Shown here piece by piece: positions 53,542-62,019 of a DNA stretch of 64,000 bases; position 1 is the stretch's first letter, and every line of letters starts with the position of its first letter. A model generated the notes under the pieces. It searched no databases. It saw only the letters and a list, made by a program, of their open reading frames with translations, and was not told where the DNA came from. Made by a program: the position numbers and the translations under genes. This DNA is from Alsobacter sp045348435 (GTDB lineage Bacteria; Pseudomonadota; Alphaproteobacteria; Rhizobiales; Beijerinckiaceae): assembly GCF_045348435.1 (NCBI RefSeq), contig NZ_CP157484.1, forward strand, positions 5,022,001-5,086,000, in the 5' to 3' direction.

Positions 53542-53751
53542 TGGGACCAGCCTTGTCAGGAAAACAAAAGGAGAGAGGGCTTCGGTTAGTCGCGCAATCC
53601 CCGGCTGTCAACGTGTCCTGGGCCTTGCGCCGCCTTGGCGGCGCGTCGAATCTTGCGAGACGACGCTCGGCGGCTCCCCGCGCGTGACGCGCCGCCATGC
53701 GTATGCTACCTGCGGCCCCGCCCCGACGGGCTCGCATTCGGGAGGGAACCC

Positions 53752-55116
53752 TTGTCCAGCTCATCCCCCACCAGCGCCCATGACGGCGCTCCCCAGCCGC
53801 TCACGGCCCACCGCACCGGAGCGCTCCAGGGGCGGGTCCGGGCGCCGGGCGATAAGTCTATCTCCCATCGCGCCATGATCTTCGGCCTGCTCACGGTCGG
53901 GGAGACCACCGTCGAAGGCCTGCTGGAAGGCGAGGACGTGCTGCGCACCGCCGAAGCCTGCCGGGCGCTGGGCGCGACCGTGGCGCGGACGGGGCCGGGC
54001 GCCTGGCGCATCCAGGGCGTCGGGGTCGGCGGCCTGCGCGAGCCCGCGGGCTCGCTCGACTTCGGCAACGCCGGCACCGGCGCGCGCCTCATGATGGGCG
54101 TGGTCGGCGGACACGGGATCACGGCGACCTTCGACGGCGACGAGTCGCTGCGCAAGCGGCCGATGCGGCGCATCCTGGATCCGCTCACCCTCATGGGCGC
54201 GCAGGTGCTGGCCGAAGCCGAGGGCGGCCGCTGCCCGATCACCCTGCGGGGCGCGGTCGATCCTCTCCCGATCGAGTACCGCACTCCGGTCGCGTCGGCG
54301 CAGATCAAGTCGGCCGTGCTGCTGGCCGGGCTCAACGCCCCGGGCCGCACCGTCGTGATCGAGGTGGAGGCCTCCCGCGACCACACCGAAAAGATGCTGG
54401 CCTATTTCGGCGCGACCGTCACGGTGACGCCCGAGGGCGAGCACGGCCGCCGCATCGTCCTGGAAGGACGTCCCGAGCTGCGCCCCGCCCCGGTGGTGGT
54501 GCCGGCCGATCCCTCCTCGGCCGCCTTCCCGATCGTGGCCGCCCTGATCACGCCGGGCTCCGACATCGTGGTCGAGGGCGTGATGATGAACCCGCTGCGC
54601 ATCGGCCTCCTCACCACCCTGGAGGAGATGGGCGCCGACATCGTCGCGCAGAACCGCCGCCAGGAGGGCGGCGAGGAGGTGGCGGACCTGCGGGTGCGCC
54701 ACTCGGCGCTCACCGGAGTGGACGTGCCGGCGGGCCGCGCGCCCTCGATGATCGACGAATATCCGGTGCTGGCCGTGGCGGCGGCCTTCGCGGCCGGCGA
54801 GACCCGCATGCGCGGCCTGCAGGAGCTGCGCGTCAAGGAGAGCGATCGGCTGCAGGCCGTCGCCGACGGACTCGCCCGCAACGGCGTCGACCACGCGGTG
54901 GTGGGGGACGACCTCGTGGTGCGCGGGGCGGCGGGCGCCGCCCGCGGCGGCGGCGCGGTCGCCACCCATCTGGACCACCGCATCGCGATGAGCTTCCTGG
55001 TCATGGGGCTGGCCTCCGAGCAGCCCGTGACGGTCGACGACCGCCGCATGATCGCCACGAGCTTCCCCGCCTTCGAGAGCCTGATGCAGGGCCTCGGGGC
55101 GTCCTTCACAGCCTGA
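53752..55116 (+). CDS. aroA: 3-phosphoshikimate 1-carboxyvinyltransferase (EPSP synthase, class II)
   Basis: Sixth step of the shikimate pathway. The 454-residue protein is close in pattern to class II EPSP synthases such as Agrobacterium CP4: RAPGDKSISHRAMIFG, GNAGTGARLMMG, ASAQIKSAVLLAGLN and APSMIDEYPVLAVAA. Residue 108 is Gly where CP4 has Ala100, the residue tied to glyphosate insensitivity. TTG 53752 is chosen because GGAGGG lies six bases before it and it matches the expected N-terminal length. cmk follows after 11 bases. Confidence 0.93.
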   Translation: MSSSSPTSAHDGAPQPLTAHRTGALQGRVRAPGDKSISHRAMIFGLLTVGETTVEGLLEGEDVLRTAEACRALGATVARTGPGAWRIQGVGVGGLREPAGSLDFGNAGTGARLMMGVVGGHGITATFDGDESLRKRPMRRILDPLTLMGAQVLAEAEGGRCPITLRGAVDPLPIEYRTPVASAQIKSAVLLAGLNAPGRTVVIEVEASRDHTEKMLAYFGATVTVTPEGEHGRRIVLEGRPELRPAPVVVPADPSSAAFPIVAALITPGSDIVVEGVMMNPLRIGLLTTLEEMGADIVAQNRRQEGGEEVADLRVRHSALTGVDVPAGRAPSMIDEYPVLAVAAAFAAGETRMRGLQELRVKESDRLQAVADGLARNGVDHAVVGDDLVVRGAAGAARGGGAVATHLDHRIAMSFLVMGLASEQPVTVDDRRMIATSFPAFESLMQGLGASFTA

Positions 55117-55127
55117 GGCGGCGCGCG

Positions 55128-55760
55128 ATGATCATCGCCATCGACGGACCCGCCGCATCCGGAAAGGGCACGCTCGCCAAGCGGCTCGCCGCCCATTACG
55201 GCCTGCCGCATCTCGACACCGGGCTGCTCTATCGCGCCGTCGCCCGCACCCTGACAGACCATGGCGACCCGCTTGACGACGGCGCGGCCGCGGTCAGGGC
55301 CGCCCAGTCGCTCGATCTCGGCCATCTGGACGAGACACGGCTGCGCGGGCGCGCCATGGGCGAAGCGGCCTCCGTCGTGGCCGCCATTCCGGCGGTCCGC
55401 GCCGCCCTCGTCGCCTGGCAGCGCAGCTTCGCCAACCGGCCCGAGGGCGCGGTCCTCGACGGACGCGACATCGGGACGGTGATCTGCCCCGACGCGTCGG
55501 TGAAGATCTTCGTCACGGCGTCGGCCGAGGAACGCGCCCGCCGCCGCCACCGCGAGCTGGTCTCGCGCGGCGAGACGGTGGCCTATGAGGACGTGCTCGC
55601 CGACATCCGGCGCCGCGATGCGCGCGATTCCGGCCGCGCCGCCGCGCCCCTGGCCGCCGCGGCCGATGCGCGCTTGCTCGATACGACCGATTTGGATATA
55701 GAACAGGCCTTCCAGGCGGCCGTCGCTCACGTCGACGCTGCGAGGCGGGAGACCGCCTGA
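55128..55760 (+). CDS. cmk: Cytidylate kinase
   Basis: Phosphorylates CMP and dCMP. P-loop IAIDGPAASGKGTLAKRLA at the N-terminus, then HLDTGLLYRAVA, and LDGRDIGTVICPDA with KIFVTASAEERARRR. 210 residues. aroA-cmk-rpsA order is conserved widely in proteobacteria. Confidence 0.95.
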   Translation: MIIAIDGPAASGKGTLAKRLAAHYGLPHLDTGLLYRAVARTLTDHGDPLDDGAAAVRAAQSLDLGHLDETRLRGRAMGEAASVVAAIPAVRAALVAWQRSFANRPEGAVLDGRDIGTVICPDASVKIFVTASAEERARRRHRELVSRGETVAYEDVLADIRRRDARDSGRAAAPLAAAADARLLDTTDLDIEQAFQAAVAHVDAARRETA

Positions 55761-55806
55761 GGCGGATCCTCCGCAAGGAGCCCCTCAGACCTTCGTCCCG
55801 GACGAA

Positions 55807-55832
55807 AGGGCGCCCCCCGGTGCGCCCTCTTT
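55807..55832 (+). terminator. Possible intrinsic terminator after cmk
   Basis: AGGGCGC and GCGCCCT pair across an 8-base loop, followed by CTTTG. The T run is short and interrupted, so termination may be partial. It lies 46 bp after cmk and upstream of the rpsA leader. Confidence 0.5.
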
Positions 55833-55925
55833 GTCGTGTTCCTCTGGCGCCGTCTTTCGGAGCCTGGATCGCACACGGAACCACGCTCCTGATCGTCGGT
55901 TCGCGCCGGCCCGCCTCTGGCGGTG

Positions 55926-56007
55926 GCTTTCGCTCTCGCGAAAGCGTCGGCGAGACGGAGCGCATTTTAACGCAAACCGCCGGCGCCGGGCCCCTGGGCC
56001 CCAGGAG
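55926..56007 (+). promoter_or_regulatory. Structured leader of rpsA
   Basis: Contains an 8-bp hairpin GCTTTCGC-TCTC-GCGAAAGC (55926-55945). Nearer the start, two mutually exclusive hairpins are possible: GGGCC/GGCCC (55988-56001) and CCTGG/CCAGG (55993-56005). The second buries the AGGAG Shine-Dalgarno (56003-56007). Ribosomal protein S1 represses its own mRNA through leader structure in E. coli; a similar role here is inferred. Confidence 0.4.
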
Positions 56008-56012
56008 AACAC

Positions 56013-57731
56013 ATGTCTGCAGCCTTGAAATCTCCTTCGCGCGAAGACTTCGCCGCGATGCTCGATGAATCCTTCTCCGCCGCCGACGCCCTCGAGGGTT
56101 CGGTCGTCAAGGGCAAGGTCGTCGCCATCGAGAAGGACATGGCCGTCATCGACGTCGGCCTGAAGACCGAGGGCCGCGTCGCCCTCCGCGAGTTCACCGG
56201 ACCCGGCCGCGAAGGCGTCCTCGAGGTCGGCGACGAGGTCGAGGTCTATCTCGACCGCATCGAGAACGCGCTCGGCGAAGCCGTCATCTCGCGTGACAAG
56301 GCTCGCCGCGAGGAGAGCTGGGTCAAGCTCGAAGTCTCGTACGAGAAGAACGAGAAGGTCACGGGCGTGATCTTCAACCAGGTCAAGGGCGGCTACACGG
56401 TCGACCTCGACGGCGCCGTGGCGTTCCTGCCGCGCTCGCAGGTCGACATCCGTCCGATCCGCGACGTCACCCCGCTCATGGGCGTGCCGCAGCCGTTCCA
56501 GATCCTCAAGATGGATCGCCGCCGCGGCAACATCGTCGTGTCGCGCCGCACCGTCCTCGAAGAGACCCGCGCCGAGGCTCGTTCCGAGCTGGTCGCGAAC
56601 CTCGAGGAAGGCCAGACCGTCGACGGCGTCGTCAAGAACATCACCGAGTACGGCGCCTTCGTCGACCTCGGCGGCATTGACGGCCTGCTGCACGTCACCG
56701 ACATGGCGTGGCGCCGCGTGAACCACCCGTCCGAGGTGGTCACCATCGGCCAGCAGCTCAAGGTCAAGATCATCAAGATCAACCATGAGACGCACCGCAT
56801 CTCGCTCGGCATCAAGCAGCTGCTCGCCGATCCGTGGGAAGGCATCGAGGCCAAGTACCCGGTCAACGCGCGCTTCTCCGGCCGCGTCACCAACATCACC
56901 GACTACGGCGCCTTCGTGGAGCTGGAGCCGGGGATCGAGGGCCTCATCCACGTCTCCGAGATGTCGTGGACCAAGAAGAACGTCCATCCCGGCAAGATCG
57001 TCTCCACCTCGCAGGAAGTGGAAGTGCAGATCCTCGAGGTGGATCCCGTCAAGCGCCGCATCTCACTGGGCCTCAAGCAGACCCTGCAGAACCCCTGGGA
57101 GGCCTTCTCCGAGAAGTTCCCGGCCGGCTCCGTGGTCGAAGGCGAGGTCAAGAACAAGACCGAGTTCGGTCTGTTCATCGGCCTCGAGGGCGACGTGGAC
57201 GGCATGGTGCACCTCTCCGACCTCGACTGGAACCGTCCGGGCGAGCAGGTCATCGAGGAGTTCAAGAAGGGCGACATCGTCAAGGCGCAGGTCCTGGACG
57301 TCGACGTCGAGAAGGAGCGCATCTCCCTCGGCATCAAGCAGCTCGGCGGCGATCCCTTCGCGGACGCGGCTGCGGCCGGCGATGTCAAGAAGGGCGCGGT
57401 CGTGACCTGCGAAGTCACCGAGGTCAAGGAATCCGGCCTCGAGGTGAAGATCGTCGGCACCGACCTCTCAACCTTCATCAAGCGCAACGAGATCGCCCGC
57501 GAGCGGTCCGATCAGCGTCCGGAGCGTTTCGCTCCCGGCGAGAAGATCGACGCCCGCGTCACCATGTTCGACCGCAAGTCGCGCAAGGTGCAGGTCTCCA
57601 TCAAGGCGCTCGAGATGGCCGAGGAGAAGGAGGCCATCGCCCAGTACGGCTCGGCTGACGCCGGCGCTTCGCTCGGCGACATCCTCGGCGCGGCCCTCAA
57701 GCGCGCCAACAAGCCCGAGAAGGGCGAGTAA
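56013..57731 (+). CDS. rpsA: 30S ribosomal protein S1
   Basis: Binds mRNA and helps initiation on weak ribosome binding sites. The 572-residue protein contains six S1 (OB-fold) repeats; clear ones include VDGVVKNITEYGAFVDLGGI, GRVTNITDYGAFVELEPG and VEGEVKNKTEFGLFIGLEGD. The C-terminal tail continues to a Gly/Ala-rich end. The codon use is strongly biased to GAG, AAG and GTC, as expected for a highly expressed gene. A strong terminator follows. Confidence 0.97.
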   Translation: MSAALKSPSREDFAAMLDESFSAADALEGSVVKGKVVAIEKDMAVIDVGLKTEGRVALREFTGPGREGVLEVGDEVEVYLDRIENALGEAVISRDKARREESWVKLEVSYEKNEKVTGVIFNQVKGGYTVDLDGAVAFLPRSQVDIRPIRDVTPLMGVPQPFQILKMDRRRGNIVVSRRTVLEETRAEARSELVANLEEGQTVDGVVKNITEYGAFVDLGGIDGLLHVTDMAWRRVNHPSEVVTIGQQLKVKIIKINHETHRISLGIKQLLADPWEGIEAKYPVNARFSGRVTNITDYGAFVELEPGIEGLIHVSEMSWTKKNVHPGKIVSTSQEVEVQILEVDPVKRRISLGLKQTLQNPWEAFSEKFPAGSVVEGEVKNKTEFGLFIGLEGDVDGMVHLSDLDWNRPGEQVIEEFKKGDIVKAQVLDVDVEKERISLGIKQLGGDPFADAAAAGDVKKGAVVTCEVTEVKESGLEVKIVGTDLSTFIKRNEIARERSDQRPERFAPGEKIDARVTMFDRKSRKVQVSIKALEMAEEKEAIAQYGSADAGASLGDILGAALKRANKPEKGE

Positions 57732-57794
57732 GACCCGTCTTCTGATCCGGCCGGGCGCAGGCTCGGCCGGGTTTCACGAACCGGATCTCACGAA

Positions 57795-57826
57795 AAAGCC
57801 CGCCAGGAGCGATCCTGGCGGGCTTT
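57795..57826. terminator. Strong bidirectional terminator after rpsA
   Basis: Perfect 14-bp stem AAAGCCCGCCAGGA / TCCTGGCGGGCTTT with loop GCGA. Runs of A on the left and T on the right let it serve both rpsA and the convergent tetR gene. Confidence 0.9.
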
Positions 57827-57842
57827 CGTATGTCCAGCCTTC

Positions 57843-58475
57843 TCAGGCCCTGGCTTCCAGCCCGCCCCGCACGAGGCGCGTCAACACCGTCCCCAGCCGC
57901 TCCACCCCGGCCTCGTCGAGCGTGACGCTCACCGGGGGGTGACGCATCTGCTCGGCGTTGCGCACGAAGATGAAGGGCTGGTTCACCAGCCAGACGGCGG
58001 TCAGCGCCGCCTCTTCGGCCGACAGCCCCGGCTGGAACAGGCCGACGATCCGCCGGGCCGCCTCGAACACCGGGATCCTGTGCGTCGCCACCACCTGCGT
58101 GAACACGGGGGTGCGGTTGACGATCTCCCAGTTCACCACGCCCAGCGGGTGGCGCAGGTCCGACGCGCTCAGGATGGCGGACAGGTTCTGCCGCAGGAAC
58201 GCCTCCAGCGCCTGCGGCGGCGTCAGTTGCGCCAGGGCCTCGTCGTCGAGCGCGTTGAAGCGCTCGAAGGTGGCGAAAGCCTCGAGCAGGACTTCGCGAT
58301 AGAGGCCGTCCTTGTTACCGAAATGATATTTGATCGCGGCCTGGTTGGCCTGCGCGTCCTCGGCGATGGCGCGCACCGACGCGCCGTCGAAGCCGTGGCG
58401 CGCGAACCGCGCCAGCCCGGCCTCGATCAGGCGCCGGCGGGTGAAGTCCGCCGCCCGGCTGACGCGTTCCGTCAC
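57843..58475 (-). CDS. TetR-family transcriptional regulator
   Basis: Repressor of 210 residues with the HTH in RRLIEAGLARFARHGFDGAS and NQAAIKYHFGNKDGLYREVL. The C-terminal ligand domain resembles the CecR (DUF1956) group: HPLGVVNWEIVNRTPVF. GTG 58475 overlaps the upstream unknown gene by four bases (GTGA), so the two are coupled. Palindromic sites upstream of that gene suggest autoregulation. The ligand is unknown. Confidence 0.88.
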   Translation of the reverse strand: MTERVSRAADFTRRRLIEAGLARFARHGFDGASVRAIAEDAQANQAAIKYHFGNKDGLYREVLLEAFATFERFNALDDEALAQLTPPQALEAFLRQNLSAILSASDLRHPLGVVNWEIVNRTPVFTQVVATHRIPVFEAARRIVGLFQPGLSAEEAALTAVWLVNQPFIFVRNAEQMRHPPVSVTLDEAGVERLGTVLTRLVRGGLEARA

Positions 58476-59137
58476 TGGAACTTCGCGAGCCGCGTCAGCG
58501 AACTCGCGGCGGCGCTGACGCCGCCCACGACGTCGTCCATGCTGGGCAGGAGGCGCGGCGTCCTGAAGCCGAACAGGCGCGGCTCGCTCGCCTGCGTCGA
58601 AGGGGCGGCGGTCCCGGCGTCGTTCGGCGCGGGGGGGCTGGCGCTCGCGATGGTGATCGGCGCCGGGACCTGCCGGGCCGGGCGCGCCGCGGGGAGGGGC
58701 GCGCTGGCCAACTGGATCTTGGAGGAATGCTTGGGCTTGGCGGCCGCGACCGTCACGGGTTCGGCGGCGGCGCTCCCCCAATCGGCGGAAGCCAGCGCCA
58801 CGAAAGGCCGCGACAGCGAGGCCTGGAAGCCGGGGTCGCCGTCCATCGGGAAAGCGTGACGGGCCCCGTCCCAAGATCCCTGGAACGCGCCCGTGATGGT
58901 GAAGGACGGGGCTTGGGTCGCCGAGGCGCGCTCTCCGGCGCTCCAGCCGGACGCAGCGGCGGGCGGCGCGGCGCTCAGCACGACGATGGCGGGCGGGGCC
59001 GCCGGCGCATCCGTCCGCATGAAGGCGTTGGTGGCCGCCGCCACGCAGAGCGCGGCCGCCGCCGACGAGGCGACCTGGCCGGCGGTCTTGCGCACGAACC
59101 CGAAGCTGGCGGACAGGACGGCGTTGAGGTCGATCAT
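58472..59137 (-). CDS. Hypothetical Ala/Pro-rich protein coupled to tetR
   Basis: A 221-residue protein I do not recognise. An N-terminal hydrophobic stretch (VASSAAAALCVAAATNAFM, about residues 22-40) could anchor it in the inner membrane. The rest is low-complexity Ala/Pro/Ser sequence with a short less-biased segment near residues 75-115 (FTITGAFQGSWDGARHAFP) and a terminal segment FGFRTPRLLPSMDDVVGGVS. It is the first gene of an operon with the TetR gene. The RND genes that often accompany CecR-like regulators are absent. Confidence 0.7.
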   Translation of the reverse strand: MIDLNAVLSASFGFVRKTAGQVASSAAAALCVAAATNAFMRTDAPAAPPAIVVLSAAPPAAASGWSAGERASATQAPSFTITGAFQGSWDGARHAFPMDGDPGFQASLSRPFVALASADWGSAAAEPVTVAAAKPKHSSKIQLASAPLPAARPARQVPAPITIASASPPAPNDAGTAAPSTQASEPRLFGFRTPRLLPSMDDVVGGVSAAASSLTRLAKFQ

Positions 59138-59148
59138 CGGCGGGCCTC

Positions 59149-59195
59149 TTTCAAACGACTGTTTGAAATTTAGCCGTCCGTTTGAGGCGCAAACG
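59149..59195. promoter_or_regulatory. Palindromic TetR-type operator pair
   Basis: TTTCAAAC-GACT-GTTTGAAA (59149-59168) is a perfect 8-bp inverted repeat 12 bp before the start of the unknown gene. A second inverted repeat CGTTTG-AGGCG-CAAACG (59179-59195) follows. Four CAAAC/GTTTG half-sites in 44 bp suggest cooperative repressor binding; the encoded TetR protein is the obvious candidate. Confidence 0.65.
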
Positions 59196-59222
59196 TGGCG
59201 GGAGAAAGCCCGGAACCGAAAA

Positions 59223-59852
59223 TCAGCTCAGGCAGGCGCTTTCCAGCAGCAGGAACGCCCGCGCCCGATGCGACAGCCCCAGGCCGTGCGGCGGCAGGCC
59301 GTGCTTTTCCTCCGCCGACATCTCCCCGAACGTCCGCGCGTGGCCGTCCGGCAGGAACATCGGATCGTAGCCGAATCCGGCGTCGCCGCGGGGCGGCCAG
59401 ACCAGCGCGCCGTCGACCCGGCCCTCGAAGTCCTCGGTGTGGCCGTCCGGCCAGGCGACGCACAGGGCGGAGATGAACCAGGCGTGCCGCTGGTCGGGCT
59501 CGAAGGCGTCGCGTTCGCGCAGCCCCGCCTCCACCTTCTGCATGGCCTGCCCGAAATCCTTCTCCGGCCCGCCCCAGCGGGCGGAATAGATGCCGGGCGC
59601 GCCGTCGAGCGCCGCCACGCAGATCCCCGAATCATCCGCCATCGCGGGCAGGTCGGCCGCCCGGGCCGCCGCCAGCGCCTTGATGCGGGCGTTCTCGGCG
59701 AAGGTCGCGCCGGTCTCGTCAGGCTCCGGCAGGCCGAGCTCGCCCGCCGAGACGGCGGTCAGCCCGTGCGGGGCCAGGAGCTCCTGCATCTCCCGCAGCT
59801 TGCCGGGATTGTGGGTGGCGATCACGACCTTGCCGGTCAGCTTGCGCGCCAT
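59223..59852 (-). CDS. rdgB: RdgB/HAM1-family dITP/XTP pyrophosphatase
   Basis: Removes inosine and xanthosine triphosphates. The 209-residue protein starts KVVIATHNPGKLREMQELL, has ADDSGICVAALDGAPGIYSARW and ends with the LSHRARAFLLL motif. It is 31 bases downstream of rph, the usual pair in alphaproteobacteria. Confidence 0.95.
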   Translation of the reverse strand: MARKLTGKVVIATHNPGKLREMQELLAPHGLTAVSAGELGLPEPDETGATFAENARIKALAAARAADLPAMADDSGICVAALDGAPGIYSARWGGPEKDFGQAMQKVEAGLRERDAFEPDQRHAWFISALCVAWPDGHTEDFEGRVDGALVWPPRGDAGFGYDPMFLPDGHARTFGEMSAEEKHGLPPHGLGLSHRARAFLLLESACLS

Positions 59853-59883
59853 GGGCGTCCTCCGGTCCGATCTCGAGGGCGGC

Positions 59884-60597
59884 TCACGTCACCGCGAGCT
59901 TCTGGAGCTCCACCAGACGGGCGATGCCGCCCTTGGCGAGGCGCATGAGGGCCAGGAACTCCTCCTCGGAGAAGGGCTTGCCCTCCGCGGTGCCCTGCAC
60001 CTCCACGAGCCCGCCCGTCCCCGTCATGACGAAGTTGGCGTCCGTCTCGGCCCCGTTGTCCTCGGCGTAGTCAAGGTCGAGGACCGGCGCGCCTCCCGCG
60101 ATGCCGCACGACACGGCCGCGACGTGGTCCTTCAGCGGGTTGCCGGTCAGCATCGAGCGTCCCCGCATCCACTGGATGCAGTCGTGGAGCGCCACCCAGC
60201 CGCCCGTGATGGCGGCCGTCCTGGTGCCGCCGTCGGCCTGCAGCACGTCACAGTCGATAACGATCTGCTTCTCGCCGATCGAGGTCAGGTCCACCACGGA
60301 GCGCAGCGAGCGGCCGATCAGGCGCTGGATCTCCTGGGTCCGGCCGGAGGGCTTGCCGGACGTCACCTCGCGGCGCGTGCGCTCATGCGTGGCCCGCGGC
60401 AGCATCGAATACTCGGCCGTCACCCAGCCCTTGCCGCTGTTGCGCAGCCAGGGCGGGGCGCGTTCCTCCAGGGAGGCTGTGCAGAGCACGTGCGTCTCCC
60501 CGAACTTCACCAGGCAGGAGCCTTCCGCGTAGCGGGCGACTCCCCGTTCCAGGCTCACTTTGCGCAGCTCGTCGGGCGCGCGGCGGGAGGGTCGCAT
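59884..60597 (-). CDS. rph: Ribonuclease PH
   Basis: Phosphorolytic 3' exoribonuclease trimming tRNA precursors. The 237-residue protein has YAEGSCLVKFGETHVLCTAS, MLPRATHERTRREV and GEKQIVIDCDVLQADGGTRTA, the last with the active-site region. Full length, unlike the frameshifted copy in E. coli K-12. Diverges from hrcA. Confidence 0.95.
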   Translation of the reverse strand: MRPSRRAPDELRKVSLERGVARYAEGSCLVKFGETHVLCTASLEERAPPWLRNSGKGWVTAEYSMLPRATHERTRREVTSGKPSGRTQEIQRLIGRSLRSVVDLTSIGEKQIVIDCDVLQADGGTRTAAITGGWVALHDCIQWMRGRSMLTGNPLKDHVAAVSCGIAGGAPVLDLDYAEDNGAETDANFVMTGTGGLVEVQGTAEGKPFSEEEFLALMRLAKGGIARLVELQKLAVT

Positions 60598-60908
60598 GGG
60601 GTCATCCTGTGTTGCGGTCAGCGTGGGGCGGTTTTAGAGCATGCAGCGAAAAGGTGGAAACCGGCTTTTCGCACGAAGCATGCGACAACCAAAAAACCTA
60701 GACCATGCTGTGTTTCCATCGAAACACAGCATGGTCTAGGCTTCGCCGCACACGACCGCAAGCCGACCGGATGGCCTGCCGCCGGGCCGGGGCGCGCATC
60801 GGCCGCGCGGGCGCTTGATCGCGACCGGTGCGGCGCCCATGCTAGGGTCTGGCGACAGGGGCCGCGGGCGGGCCCGGCCCTCCCGGCCGGCCGCACGGCC
60901 CAGGACCG
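60598..60908. other. Divergent intergenic region rph / hrcA
   Basis: 311 bp without a gene. The rph-side half carries the palindromic repeat described separately (60639-60740). The hrcA-side half (60741-60908) is very GC-rich; no CIRCE element and no convincing sigma-32 promoter was found in it. Confidence 0.6.
60639..60740. repeat. RIME-like composite palindromic repeat
   Basis: Two hairpins in tandem. The first has outer arms GCATGC (60639-60644 and 60678-60683) and inner arms GCGAAAAG / CTTTTCGC (60646-60653, 60665-60672). The second is a perfect 20-bp stem, arms 60697-60716 and 60721-60740, loop CATC. The modular layout and the GCGAAAAG...CTTTTCGC core resemble RIME elements of rhizobia. 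Only one copy is in the window, so its repeat status is inferred. Confidence 0.65.
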
Positions 60909-62012
60909 ATGGCGATCATGCGAGGCGACTTACCGCACCAGCCGCACCTCAAGGGCTCCGGGCCCGGCCTCGTGGACATCAACGAGCGCTCCCGCGAGAT
61001 CTTCCGCCGCATCGTGGAGAGCTATCTGGCGACCGGGGAGCCGGTGGGCTCGCGCAACCTGTCGCGCATCCTGCCCATGTCGCTGTCGCCCGCCTCCATC
61101 CGCAACGTCATGTCGGACCTGGAGATGGCGGGGCTGCTGTTCTCGCCCCACACCAGCGCCGGGCGGCTGCCCACCGAGGCGGGCCTGCGCTTCTTCGTCG
61201 ACGCGCTGCTGCAGGTCGGCGACGTCACCACCGAGGACCGCTCGCGCATCGAGGCGGAGGTGAAGGCCTCCGGCCAGCAGAAGACCACGGACGCCATCCT
61301 GTCGGAGGCCTCGGCCCTGTTGTCCGGGCTGTCGCGCGGCGCCGGCGTCGTGGCCACCAGCAAGGCCACGGTGCGGCTGAAGCATATCGAGTTTGTGCGC
61401 CTCGACGCCGCGCGCGCGCTCGTCGTGCTGGTGTCGGAGGACGGCTCGGTCGAGAACCGCATCCTCGACCTCCCGCCCGGCCTGCCGGCCTCCGCGCTGG
61501 TGGAGGCCTCCAACTACCTCTCGGCCCGCATCCGCGACAAGACGCTCTCCGAGCTGGTCGCCGAGGTGGAGAACGAGCGCAGCCGCGCCGAGACGGAGCT
61601 CGATTCGCTCACCGCGCGCCTCGTCGACAGCGGGCTCGCCAGCTGGGCCGGCCAGTCGGAGAGCCGGCAGCTCATCGTGCGCGGCCAGGCCAACCTGCTG
61701 GAGGACCTGCGCGCCATGGAGGACCTGGAGCGCATCCGCCTGCTGTTCGAGGACCTCGAGACCAAGAAGGACGTCATCGATCTCCTGGCCCGGGCCGAGC
61801 AGGGCGAGGGCGTGCGCATCTTCATCGGCTCGGAGAACAAGCTCTTCTCGCTCTCCGGCTCCTCCCTGATCGCCGCCCCGTTCCGCGACGCCACCCAGAA
61901 GATCGTCGGCGTCGTCGGCGTGATCGGCCCGACGCGGCTCAACTACGCCCGCATCGTCCCCATGGTCGACTACACGGCGCGGGTGGTGAGCAAGCTGCTG
62001 GAGGGGCGGTGA
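60909..62012 (+). CDS. hrcA: Heat-inducible transcription repressor HrcA
   Basis: Represses groESL through CIRCE elements. The 367-residue protein has the N-terminal winged helix (EIFRRIVESYLATGEPVGSR, SLSPASIRNVMSDLEMAGLL, SPHTSAGRLPTEAGLRFFVD) and the C-terminal signatures FIGSENKLF and GVIGPTRLNYARIVPMVDY. ATG 60909 or 60918 could start translation. grpE, which usually follows, is replaced by a convergent EamA gene, eight bases on. Confidence 0.95.
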   Translation: MAIMRGDLPHQPHLKGSGPGLVDINERSREIFRRIVESYLATGEPVGSRNLSRILPMSLSPASIRNVMSDLEMAGLLFSPHTSAGRLPTEAGLRFFVDALLQVGDVTTEDRSRIEAEVKASGQQKTTDAILSEASALLSGLSRGAGVVATSKATVRLKHIEFVRLDAARALVVLVSEDGSVENRILDLPPGLPASALVEASNYLSARIRDKTLSELVAEVENERSRAETELDSLTARLVDSGLASWAGQSESRQLIVRGQANLLEDLRAMEDLERIRLLFEDLETKKDVIDLLARAEQGEGVRIFIGSENKLFSLSGSSLIAAPFRDATQKIVGVVGVIGPTRLNYARIVPMVDYTARVVSKLLEGR

Positions 62013-62019
62013 CGCCGGC

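Noticed and set aside
55967..55970. TTAA upstream of rpsA as a CtrA site
   Set aside because: No second TTAA at the seven-base spacing.
57771..57783. GTTTCACGAACC after rpsA as a parS site
   Set aside because: Only the left half matches; the right arm of the palindrome is missing.
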